Positions 17,581 through 25,045 of a DNA stretch of 34,870 nt are shown here, one piece after another. Source of the DNA: an uncultured Clostridia bacterium (GTDB lineage Bacteria; Bacillota; Clostridia; Lachnospirales; Lachnospiraceae); NCBI GenBank assembly GCA_946626755.1, contig CAMOUW010000010.1, forward strand, positions 1 through 34,870. The letters run 5' to 3'. The notes under the pieces were generated by a model. It had not been told where the DNA came from, searched no databases, and worked only from the letters and a program-made list of their open reading frames with translations. The stretch's first letter is position 1. The number at the start of each line of letters is the position of its first letter. The translations under genes and the position numbers were made by a program.

Positions 17581-17676
17581 CGAGGCGGAGGTGAGGGATA
17601 TTCCCTTTTAGAAGGGAGCAAAAAGCACCTCCTGATACGTGAATATTTACATTAAGTTGTTGAGTCGGAGAGAACG
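17581..17676 (+). promoter_or_regulatory. Structured manA 5' leader with an anti-Shine-Dalgarno-like element
   Basis: The leader folds as an outer 7-bp helix, GGAGGTG (17587-17593) with CACCTCC (17626-17632), enclosing a 6-bp hairpin, TCCCTT (17602-17607) / AAGGGA (17612-17617), with a TTAG loop. CACCTCCT repeats the 16S rRNA anti-SD sequence and can pair alternatively with GGAG (17668-17671) in the manA ribosome site. It may be a translational switch or a small RNA. It matches no riboswitch class I can name. Confidence 0.45.
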
Positions 17677-18666
17677 ATGGCTGAGTATGGGAAAAAAGAG
17701 CCGGTTATCAAACTGGCCCCTTCTTTTAAGGATTATTTATGGGGCGGGACCGGGCTTGAAGACAGATTCGGTAAAAAAGACGACAGAGGCCTTATTGCTG
17801 AAAGTTGGGAACTTTCAGCCAGGGAAGGCGGAGAAAGTCATATAACAAATGGTGAGTATGCGGATCTTACTCTTTCAGAGTATGTACATGCGATGGGAAG
17901 GGAAGTGCTTGGAAGCAAAAGCGCTGCTTTTGAGAAGTTTCCTCTTCTTGTAAAATTTATAGATGCGGCAAAGCCATTGTCTGTTCAGGTTCATCCCGGA
18001 GACGATTACGCAAAGGCAAAAGGGCAGGAGTTCGGAAAGAACGAGTTGTGGTATGTGGTAAATGCAAAGAAGGATGCCTGGCTGTATTACGGACTTTCCC
18101 GGGATATATCTAAAGCTGACTTGGAAGAACTTATATCCCGCGGACGTGTAACGGATGTTTTGAATAAAGTTCCGGTCAGAACCGGAGATTCTTTTATGGT
18201 TAAGGCAGGAACTATTCATGCCATAGGTCCGGGGATACTGATTTGCGAGGTTCAGCAAAATTCCGATGCTACGTTCAGGATCGATGATTATGCAAGAAAG
18301 GGCAATGACGGAAATCCGAGAGAGCTTCATGTTGAGAATGCCCTTGAGGTTATAGATATTGCGCTGAATCTGGAAGAAGCAGGAAAGGGCCCCCTTCATA
18401 CAGCAGACCTTAAGGAAGAGCGTATACGGCTTCCCGAGAATGAGTTTTTCAGTGCAGAGTTGTTCAGGGGAAAGGATGAGGCACAGGTGGATGTAGACGA
18501 AACCTCTTTTGTGGCCATTACTGTTATGGACGGAGAAGGCGACATTTTTGCAAATGACGGTGACACTGTCCACAGATTTAAAGCAGGAGATACATTTTTT
18601 GTGAATGCAGGACGCAGACAGGTGACTGTTAAAGGAGCCCGGGAGTTTTTAACCGTGAGGATGTAA
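17677..18666 (+). CDS. manA: Mannose-6-phosphate isomerase, class I
   Basis: The 329-residue zinc enzyme interconverts fructose-6-phosphate and mannose-6-phosphate, feeding GDP-mannose and glycan synthesis. The N terminus has APSFKDYLWGGTGLEDRFGK. Zinc and active-site motifs are LSVQVHPGDDYAK (Gln, His), GKNELWYVV (Glu) and KAGTIHAIGPGILICEVQQNSD. The C-terminal cupin strand ends GDTFFVNAGRR. ATG 17677 follows CGGAGAG. The genes downstream (unknown protein, YfhO, PIG-V-like mannosyltransferase) are closely spaced, so mannose supply for a membrane mannosyl transfer pathway is a reasonable reading of the operon. Confidence 0.95.
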   Translation: MAEYGKKEPVIKLAPSFKDYLWGGTGLEDRFGKKDDRGLIAESWELSAREGGESHITNGEYADLTLSEYVHAMGREVLGSKSAAFEKFPLLVKFIDAAKPLSVQVHPGDDYAKAKGQEFGKNELWYVVNAKKDAWLYYGLSRDISKADLEELISRGRVTDVLNKVPVRTGDSFMVKAGTIHAIGPGILICEVQQNSDATFRIDDYARKGNDGNPRELHVENALEVIDIALNLEEAGKGPLHTADLKEERIRLPENEFFSAELFRGKDEAQVDVDETSFVAITVMDGEGDIFANDGDTVHRFKAGDTFFVNAGRRQVTVKGAREFLTVRM

Positions 18667-18682
18667 GCTGTGGAGGTGCAGC

Positions 18683-19300
18683 ATGTATAAAGATTTACCG
18701 GACAAAGAAAAAGCGCGTCGTATGCATCCTTTGTGGCGTGTATGTATATATGCAGCCTGTGGTGCTATTGCAGGATATTATGCCTTTGTCCTGTTTTTGG
18801 GGAAAAATCCCGGAGTGGGTACAGAGTACCGTATGTATTATATGGATCACACCCTTTCCGATTGGCCGGGACAAGGAGGACTTGCCTATGAGCCCGGCAC
18901 TCAGCTTTACGGTATAGGATATTCAAAATACAGAAAAACTGATAAGCCTCTTTGTATAACAAAGGGACAGGGTTGGAAAAATCGGGAAACCCAGACAGGC
19001 GGAAGTGAAAACTGTGCCGGTGAAGCCTCAATGTTTTTTGCATTTACACAGGGGCTTCCGCGGGGCGGTATTCTGAAATTGAATATAAACGGTTTTAAAG
19101 GAGACGGAAAGGTCTCCATTTTATTTAAACATAAAAGAAAAGACGGGACCATAGAGGTAAAGGATATTGGAGAGTTTGTCGCCGTGGGAGAATATGAGTA
19201 TTTACTGCCTGAGGTGACGCAAAATGATCTGACGGAATTGATCTTTAAGACAGAAGGCAGTGTATTCAGATTATGGACGGTAGAAATAGACATAGCATAA
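18683..19300 (+). CDS. Unknown single-pass membrane protein
   Basis: The 205-residue protein has a basic N terminus, one transmembrane segment (about residues 18-39, VCIYAACGAIAGYYAFVLFL) and an extracytoplasmic region rich in beta-strand-like stretches (GILKLNINGFKGDGKVSILF, EYEYLLPEV). I do not recognise a family. ATG 18683 has a strong GGAGGTG site, 16 bp after manA. Its 3' end overlaps the YfhO gene by 28 bp, so the two are probably translated together and the protein may be a partner of the YfhO transporter or transferase. Confidence 0.75.
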   Translation: MYKDLPDKEKARRMHPLWRVCIYAACGAIAGYYAFVLFLGKNPGVGTEYRMYYMDHTLSDWPGQGGLAYEPGTQLYGIGYSKYRKTDKPLCITKGQGWKNRETQTGGSENCAGEASMFFAFTQGLPRGGILKLNINGFKGDGKVSILFKHKRKDGTIEVKDIGEFVAVGEYEYLLPEVTQNDLTELIFKTEGSVFRLWTVEIDIA

Positions 19301-22197
19301 AAATACATCGTGAAAGAGTAATATGGTTTATAGTTCCGGGGCTTATAGTACTGGGAATGTTTTTGGCTGCATATATTTGCAAGGGGATCTGGCCGTTCGG
19401 AAACGCAAGGGTAGAGTATTTTGATAATATGCAGCAGGTGGCGCCGATCTATTCTCATTTGTGGGATGTTATGCACGGAAGAGAGACGCTTATGTTTGAT
19501 CCCTACACAGGACTGGGGACTAGTCTTTCCATGACAGTTTCGGCTTTTTCCATGCTGAGCCCTTTCAATCTTATACTGTACTGTTTTCCGAGAGAACTGG
19601 TATCAGAAAGCATAGGGGTGCTGAATATAGCAAAAAGTGTTTTTGCAGCTTGTGCAATGTACCTTTTTTTAAGATATATTTTTCCCAGACTGTCATCCGG
19701 GGCAAAGACAACATACAGTGTTATGTATGGCATGTGTGGATTTGCGGCAATGTATGCCCCTGTTTTTACCCCATGGATGGATATTATGGCGATATTTCCG
19801 CTGGTTGTATGGGGACTTTTACGTTTGCTTAAAGATGGACGCAAACCATTTTTTATAATCATGATAGCCGTTATGTTTGTGATCAATTACTACCAGGCGG
19901 CTATGATCATGGTATTTTGTCTTTTCTTTGCGGGACTGTACATTATATTTGAAACACAAAAAGGACGAAAACTGAAGAACGCTCTCAGTATGGTGGTAAG
20001 TGCCGTGTTGGGAGTGGGTATGGCCGCATTTATACTTTTACCTGTATACAGGCAGCTTTCCCACTCTCAAAGAAGTGATGAAAGCCCGGGGCTGTTTTCG
20101 GAGTATGGAAGTATCCTTTTAAAAAGTGCATTTAGCACAGGCTCACTTGATGCGCTGCAAAGATTTATGATGCTTGCAGGTTGTGGATTTGCAGTGGCTG
20201 TTGTTATTTACGGACTTGTCAGAGCTCGTAAAAGAAAAGAAAATGACGCATGGTTTTTTACACTTTTAACCATCGTCGGCATTCTTCCTGTACTTGTACA
20301 GGGAACCAACCTTGTATGGCATTTGGGGTCATACTACGGCTATTCACTCAGAATGGGTTATATAACTGCGTTTATATTGATATTTGTGGCAGCAAGATAT
20401 TCCCATGACAACAACACTGTCAGAAGCGCATCTTATGCAGATGGATCAAGGAGTGCGGATATCGGCAAAGATGCAGGGCTGACCGGCGACGAAAGAAAGA
20501 TACGGCGTATTAATCTTTTGTCCGCTCAAAAGGGAAAACTGTCTGTCTGGCCCGGTATAATAGCCGGAGCAGCTGCGGCAGTAGCCTATGTGATCGTTTG
20601 CAGGTTTATACCGAAACACAGCGAAGGTACAGCTCTTATTGTATTTGCTTCTATCATAGGCGGTGTAAGTGCATTCTATCTGCTTATGATTTTTCTGAAA
20701 AGAAAAGAAAGAGCAGGATTTATCAGAGTAACAGCAGTACTCCCCTGTGTACTGGCAGAGTTATTCATAGTGATGTATTCATTTTTAGGGGTTCCGGCAT
20801 TTTTATACACCACGCCGTATCAGACAGGGGATTATGTTCAGGAGGCCAATAGTGCACTCGGAAGTCTGGAGATAGAAAGCAGTGCTACGGAGCGTATAAA
20901 AAATCCGGATCTCAGTCTGAACGCCAATTATCCCCTTATCCTTCGTCGCGGAGCCTTGTCCAGTTTTACAGCGGCCATGAGCGAGGGGGTAAAAAAAGAT
21001 AGTGCAAGAATGGGTTATTCCCAGTATTTTTGGTGGATGCTGGATACGGGAGGAACTGTATTTTCGGATGCCCTTATGCATGTTACTTCCGTGATCGGTT
21101 CCAATGAAGTACCTGTAGACCCGGCGTTGGCTGTACCGGTCAGAACATCCGGCGCCTATACGCTGTATGACATGAATTACAGCCTTCCCTATGCCATGAC
21201 CATAAGTGGTGATGCATTTGAAGTATTACAAAAGGAACTGGCGGCCAGAGGCAGGGTTCTCGAAAATAAAGATTTTGCAAATGACTGGATACATTTCCAG
21301 AATGCCTTTTACAAGGCTGTTTCACAGGATTCGGAGCCGCTGATAACAGTACCCGGACTTGAGGGTGATGTTCCGGAAGGTACATTTTCAAAATGGGATA
21401 ATAATATAAATGTTAAAACCAAACCCGGAACAAAAACGGCACTGTATATGGCTGTAAGGGATGAAAAGTATCCCGAGCAGGATATTCTTAATACGCGTCT
21501 TGATAAGAATGTAAAGATATATGTGGACGGAAAGCCTGTAGAATTTCCTGATTTCGGGGATCTGCACAATAAGAAGGGCCTTACGGATTATAATAATAAT
21601 CTTATTTATCTTGGGACGTATTCGGGAGAAACGCTTGATCTGCGTATAGCTTTCAGGAAAACCTCGGCGGCAAAGGAAGCGCTCTTTAGTATAGGTCAGT
21701 TGGATCTGGACAAGCTTGGGGCTTTGGCTGAGACTAAAGCAAATGAGATCTGTACGGCAGTTCAGGATAAAAACAATCTTGAATTAGAATTAAATAACAG
21801 TTACAACGAAGGTAAGGTTCTGATACCGGTGGTCTACACCCCTGATATGCATATAAGTGTAAATGGAGAAATGCGTGAGGTATCAGAGGATATGCGTCTT
21901 GCCGGTCTTTTCACGGCAGTGGATGTACCGGCAGGCAAAAACTCCGTAAAGATAAAATGGATTCCGGAGGGGCTAAAGACAGGGACGGCTGTCTCTCTTG
22001 CTGCCCTGGGATTGTTTATTATCCTGTGGATAGTGACTAAAGGAAGGGAAAGAAATGTGCCATACGGCATAAGGCTGGCAGGAGGTATTATTTTCTTTGC
22101 AGCATTTGCTGCCGGAGTTATATTTGTATTGGCGGTTCCCGCAGCAATGGCGGTGCCGGCTATAGTAACAGATTTTTTGTCGGGTAATCAAAAATGA
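19273..22197 (+). CDS. YfhO family polytopic membrane protein
   Basis: The 974-residue protein has many transmembrane helices in its first half, a large extracytoplasmic region (about 490-900) and two or three helices at the C terminus. The N-terminal loop with VEYFDNMQQVAPIYSHLWDVM, then YTGLGTSLSMTVSAFSMLSPFNLI, is typical of YfhO, a GT-C-like family; B. subtilis YfhO has been linked to glycosylation of lipoteichoic acid. This suggests lipid-linked sugar transfer to an extracellular polymer. The start overlaps the preceding gene by 28 bp and lacks a strong ribosome site, implying coupling. It also overlaps the next gene by 4 bp. Donor and acceptor are not known. Confidence 0.85.
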   Translation: MDGRNRHSIKIHRERVIWFIVPGLIVLGMFLAAYICKGIWPFGNARVEYFDNMQQVAPIYSHLWDVMHGRETLMFDPYTGLGTSLSMTVSAFSMLSPFNLILYCFPRELVSESIGVLNIAKSVFAACAMYLFLRYIFPRLSSGAKTTYSVMYGMCGFAAMYAPVFTPWMDIMAIFPLVVWGLLRLLKDGRKPFFIIMIAVMFVINYYQAAMIMVFCLFFAGLYIIFETQKGRKLKNALSMVVSAVLGVGMAAFILLPVYRQLSHSQRSDESPGLFSEYGSILLKSAFSTGSLDALQRFMMLAGCGFAVAVVIYGLVRARKRKENDAWFFTLLTIVGILPVLVQGTNLVWHLGSYYGYSLRMGYITAFILIFVAARYSHDNNTVRSASYADGSRSADIGKDAGLTGDERKIRRINLLSAQKGKLSVWPGIIAGAAAAVAYVIVCRFIPKHSEGTALIVFASIIGGVSAFYLLMIFLKRKERAGFIRVTAVLPCVLAELFIVMYSFLGVPAFLYTTPYQTGDYVQEANSALGSLEIESSATERIKNPDLSLNANYPLILRRGALSSFTAAMSEGVKKDSARMGYSQYFWWMLDTGGTVFSDALMHVTSVIGSNEVPVDPALAVPVRTSGAYTLYDMNYSLPYAMTISGDAFEVLQKELAARGRVLENKDFANDWIHFQNAFYKAVSQDSEPLITVPGLEGDVPEGTFSKWDNNINVKTKPGTKTALYMAVRDEKYPEQDILNTRLDKNVKIYVDGKPVEFPDFGDLHNKKGLTDYNNNLIYLGTYSGETLDLRIAFRKTSAAKEALFSIGQLDLDKLGALAETKANEICTAVQDKNNLELELNNSYNEGKVLIPVVYTPDMHISVNGEMREVSEDMRLAGLFTAVDVPAGKNSVKIKWIPEGLKTGTAVSLAALGLFIILWIVTKGRERNVPYGIRLAGGIIFFAAFAAGVIFVLAVPAAMAVPAIVTDFLSGNQK

Positions 22198-23396
22198 GCA
22201 TAAATGGCAGATCAAACCAAAATTTAAAACTTTTTTTGCAGCTGTTGCTTATTTTCGCTGTTTCAAGAGGCGTGATTATCGGAGTATATTTTGTGTACAA
22301 ATATGCCTTCGGTGACACCGGAGGCTTTTCTGATATTTTCGGACGGTGGGACAGTGTTTTTTATGAACGCATTACGACGAAGCTTTACACCTGGCCGGCG
22401 CCGGGAGATCCGCAGGCGGATTGGGCATTTTTTCCCTTGTATCCATTGCTTTGCAGAGGGATCATGATCATAACCTTTTGGAAACTGCCGGTGTTTTATG
22501 TGTGCAGCGTGGTGTCCAATGTATGTATATTTATAGCTTCATTTTTTGCAGTGAAGCTCGTACGTTTTACAGGCATGACATCCGGTGAAAATGATGACTC
22601 TTATTTTAAAGGCTTTGCAAAAGACGGTCTTATGGTGGCATGGCTATTGATGCTGGCTCCCTATACCGTATATTTTGCTACAGCGTACACGGAGAGCCTT
22701 TTTGTGATGCTTGTGATACTGTCTTTCTATTTTATGAAGAGAAATCTTTTTTTAGCGGCAGGTGTTACAGCGGCGTTGGCAGGTGCCACCAGAAGTACGG
22801 GAGTAGTGCTGATAGTTCCGTTGATTATGGAAATGTACAGACGTTACAAAGAAGAAAAATCAGAAGGAGAACAAAAGAGTCTGTTCATCGGGGATATTAT
22901 AAAAAAACCTTTCAGGCTTCTTTCTCTGGTAATAGTTCCTGCAGGCATTTTTACATATATGCTTTTTATGTACGGCTTTACGGGAGATGCGTGGGCGTTT
23001 AAAAATGTACAGATTGCGTGGCGGGAGGGAGATCATTTTCCTGTTTTCGGCGTGCTGTGGGATTTTTGTACCGGATCGCATGACGGCGAAGGGCAGTTGC
23101 GTTATATGATTATAGGCTGGATATGTGTGGCTGCTATTATATTTTATATTTGGATGTTCTTTGCCGGACTTAAGACTGAGGCGGTATTCGGACTTATTAT
23201 GCTGTTGATACCGCTTACGTCCCATGTGATGAGTACCCCCAGATTCATCGCCGGATCCTTTGTGATGTGGATGGGGTGGTATCTGGCTTTACAACGACTG
23301 CCACGGGGGCTTAAGTTTGCTTTTACTGTCGCCGGTGTAGCTGCATCCGTTTTCCTGATCGGAGAATGGATGGGGGGGAGCGTTGCAATGATTTAA
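22194..23396 (+). CDS. PIG-V-like (GT76-type) membrane mannosyltransferase
   Basis: The 400-residue integral membrane protein has about ten hydrophobic segments. The family pattern is visible: RWDSVFYERI after the first helix (residues 51-60), WAFFPLYPLLCRG (about 77-89), APYTVYFATAYTESLFVMLVILSFYFMKR, and ALAGATRSTGVVLIVPL. These match the PIG-V/Gpi18 type lipid-sugar-dependent mannosyltransferases that also occur in bacteria. ATG 22194 overlaps the YfhO stop (ATGA), so the two are co-translated. Together with manA it suggests mannosylation of a surface polymer. A terminator hairpin (23421-23494) follows the gene. Confidence 0.8.
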   Translation: MSINGRSNQNLKLFLQLLLIFAVSRGVIIGVYFVYKYAFGDTGGFSDIFGRWDSVFYERITTKLYTWPAPGDPQADWAFFPLYPLLCRGIMIITFWKLPVFYVCSVVSNVCIFIASFFAVKLVRFTGMTSGENDDSYFKGFAKDGLMVAWLLMLAPYTVYFATAYTESLFVMLVILSFYFMKRNLFLAAGVTAALAGATRSTGVVLIVPLIMEMYRRYKEEKSEGEQKSLFIGDIIKKPFRLLSLVIVPAGIFTYMLFMYGFTGDAWAFKNVQIAWREGDHFPVFGVLWDFCTGSHDGEGQLRYMIIGWICVAAIIFYIWMFFAGLKTEAVFGLIMLLIPLTSHVMSTPRFIAGSFVMWMGWYLALQRLPRGLKFAFTVAGVAASVFLIGEWMGGSVAMI

Positions 23397-23420
23397 AACA
23401 GGGGAAATACGAAAAAACCG

Positions 23421-23487
23421 GGGCTATATACATTGGTATTTTGGGCGCGCTACCGCTTGACGCCTTCGATACCAACGTATATAGCCC
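23421..23487 (+). repeat. Structured repeat H1 (conserved-core long hairpin)
   Basis: The outer stem GGGCTATATAC (23421-23431) / GTATATAGCCC (23477-23487) is 11 bp. After one mismatch comes TTGGTAT (23433-23439) / ATACCAA (23469-23475), then an internal loop, then GGCG (23444-23447) / CGCC (23461-23464). The apical region carries CGCTACCGCTTGACGCC (23448-23464), shared with H2 and H3. Aligned without gaps to H2, seven outer base pairs differ by compensating changes. Confidence 0.85.
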
Positions 23488-23494
23488 TTTTTTT
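23421..23494 (+). terminator. Intrinsic terminator of the manA-mannosyltransferase operon
   Basis: Hairpin H1 is followed by seven T residues (23488-23494), 24 bp after the stop of the mannosyltransferase. An A-run (23412-23417) on the other side could make it work in both directions. Confidence 0.8.
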
Positions 23495-23536
23495 GATTCC
23501 GGAAAAGAGAGTAGGGAAAAAGCATAGATCTGACAG

Positions 23537-23604
23537 AGTCCGTATGATATCGATATTTTGGGTACGCTGCCGCTTAACGCCCAAAATACCGACGCATACG
23601 GACT
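23537..23604 (+). repeat. Structured repeat H2 (conserved-core long hairpin, no T-run)
   Basis: The outer stem AGTCCGTATG (23537-23546) / CATACGGACT (23595-23604) is 10 bp, and the inner stem TATTTTGGG (23554-23562) / CCCAAAATA (23580-23588) is 9 bp. The core CGCTGCCGCTTAACGCC lies at 23565-23581. It is not followed by a T-run on either strand, so it is not an obvious terminator. It sits 49 bp after H1 and in the same orientation. Confidence 0.85.
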
Positions 23605-23631
23605 TACAAATAATCGCCGAAACTTGTACGT

Positions 23632-23713
23632 AAAAAAGCAGGGAGTATATATCATATTATGAGGGGCGTCAAGCGGCAGCGTGCCCCGAATAATATGCAT
23701 ATATAATCCCTGC
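23632..23713 (-). terminator. Intrinsic terminator of the serpin operon
   Basis: Read on the minus strand, hairpin H3 is followed directly by TTTTTT (complement of the A-run 23632-23637). It lies 62 bp beyond the serpin stop codon. Confidence 0.75.
23638..23713 (-). repeat. Structured repeat H3 (conserved-core long hairpin, inverted)
   Basis: Stems are GCAGGGA (23638-23644) / TCCCTGC (23707-23713), TATATAT (23646-23652) / ATATATA (23699-23705), ATATTAT (23654-23660) / ATAATAT (23690-23696) and GGGGC (23663-23667) / GCCCC (23683-23687), with a tandem GA/GA internal loop. The core reads CGCTGCCGCTTGACGCC on the minus strand (23665-23681). Confidence 0.85.
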
Positions 23714-23774
23714 GTGAACCCCGCCGGATACAGCGCTATAGAGACTGCATAAAAAGGCAAAATTAAGAGCTACA

Positions 23775-25034
23775 TCATAACTCATTTACAGTCCCCATAA
23801 ACACAGGAACCTTTGCATCAGTATCCACGATCATAAATAAGAAAGGTTCCGTGAGGTGAACCTCCCGTGACTCCTTTTGTTCCAACGCACCGGTAGTTGC
23901 CATCTCAACCACAGAAGCAGCGCCGGCCATTGTACCCATCTCGTCCACATTTACATAAGTTTTATGATGAACATCACTAATATAAAGAGCGCTTTCGCCG
24001 CCGTAAGTACCGATACCGGTAAAATCAGCCTCTCCGGGGGTAAACGCTGCATTTATCCCCATATCCCGGAGAGCATCGTTTAATGTAGATGAATACTGCA
24101 CATTGTATTTTGGAAGCAGAACATCTACCTCACATTCCTGTCCGTTTAAAAGCACATTTCGCAATTCACTTCCCGTAAGATCTGAAACATACTCGGACAG
24201 ACTGATACCGGACCTCGGCTTCAATGCCACATAAGCATAAGTAGAATCAGAATACTGCTTCATAAATCCGGTAGCCCGGTCGTCTTCAAGAAAAACATCC
24301 TCCACGGAATGCATATAAGTCACTTTCTTATCCTGATCAGAGGCAGTTGTAAAAATTCCCTCTCTGTCCTGCGATTCATCAAAGGGCTTATCCCATTCGG
24401 CATCAAACCCTGCTGCATTTATCAGATACATAACAGCATCGGAGGGAATGTCGTCGATAATGTGATCTATAGTTCCGTACGTACTTTCATTTACCCAGTC
24501 ATTAATAGCATCCTTCGTCTTAGAGTTAAAACGTGACTTAAAAACATCGCCCGTATACCATTTTCCGACTTTTTCAAGATACTCCTGCCTGACTTCAAGA
24601 TGTTTGTCGTCCTTGATCCAGACAGAATCTGCCATGCTCAGATCATATTTTTCTCCGCGGGGAAGGGAATCAGAGTAAGCAAAAAGATATTCATTTAAGT
24701 CATCAATACCCATACCGAAGGAAGTTTCCATTTCATCAAGGGTAGTTCCCACAGCTCCGTTGGCAGTCATCCCCAAAGCATTCAGCAGTGACACGGGGGA
24801 ATAAAGGGTGTTTTCCCCGGAGGGAGAGTGCTGTAAAAGCTTCACGCCGAAATCTGTAACATCTGCCGCCCCGGTGCTTTTGGTGCTGACAAGATCACCG
24901 GAGCTGACGGCAATAATACCGGTCATAAGATTGGCGGCGCCGGATTTATAATCGCAGCCCGCCAAAAAAAGGCTGCCGCCCAGAACAACGGCGACTGCAG
25001 GTATTATGGAGTTGTAAAAATGTTTCTTTTGCAT
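23775..25034 (-). CDS. Serpin, predicted lipoprotein protease inhibitor
   Basis: The 419-residue protein has a type II signal peptide with lipobox FLAGC (Cys27), so it is probably anchored on the outer face of the membrane. The serpin fold spans about 60-419, with NAAGFDAEWDKPF and the C-terminal signature PFLFMIVDTDAKVPVFMGTV. The hinge of the reactive loop, EMGTMAGAAS (365-374), has the Gly, Thr and small residues of inhibitory serpins. Counting P17 as Glu365 puts P1-P1' at about Thr381-Gly382, which suggests subtilisin- or elastase-like targets. It follows cca by 11 bp with an AAAGGAG site. It may protect surface proteins from host or competitor proteases. Confidence 0.92.
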   Translation of the reverse strand: MQKKHFYNSIIPAVAVVLGGSLFLAGCDYKSGAANLMTGIIAVSSGDLVSTKSTGAADVTDFGVKLLQHSPSGENTLYSPVSLLNALGMTANGAVGTTLDEMETSFGMGIDDLNEYLFAYSDSLPRGEKYDLSMADSVWIKDDKHLEVRQEYLEKVGKWYTGDVFKSRFNSKTKDAINDWVNESTYGTIDHIIDDIPSDAVMYLINAAGFDAEWDKPFDESQDREGIFTTASDQDKKVTYMHSVEDVFLEDDRATGFMKQYSDSTYAYVALKPRSGISLSEYVSDLTGSELRNVLLNGQECEVDVLLPKYNVQYSSTLNDALRDMGINAAFTPGEADFTGIGTYGGESALYISDVHHKTYVNVDEMGTMAGAASVVEMATTGALEQKESREVHLTEPFLFMIVDTDAKVPVFMGTVNEL

Positions 25035-25045
25035 AAAAACTCCTT

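Larger units (their letters stand above)
23397..23774. other. Convergent non-coding region containing three related hairpins
   Basis: This 378-bp gap lies between the plus-strand mannosyltransferase and the minus-strand serpin. Apart from H1, H2 and H3 it holds only short AT-rich linkers. No ribosome site with a credible open frame was found; a 66-codon frame crossing H1 and H2 (23433-23633) is an artefact of the repeats. Confidence 0.7.

Noticed and set aside
17581-17640. Small SRP RNA or 6S RNA upstream of manA.
   Set aside because: The SRP GGAA tetraloop with its AGCAG internal loop is absent, and the segment is too short for 6S RNA.
17875-18573. A 232-residue minus-strand open frame opposite manA.
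   Set aside because: It is a shadow of manA, rich in Cys and Ile without a ribosome site or family motif.
23421-23713. CRISPR array or integron attC sites for the three hairpins.
   Set aside because: There are only three units, one inverted, with different arms and no constant repeat besides the apex. The RYYYAAC/GTTRRRY ends of attC sites are missing, and no cas or integrase gene is present.
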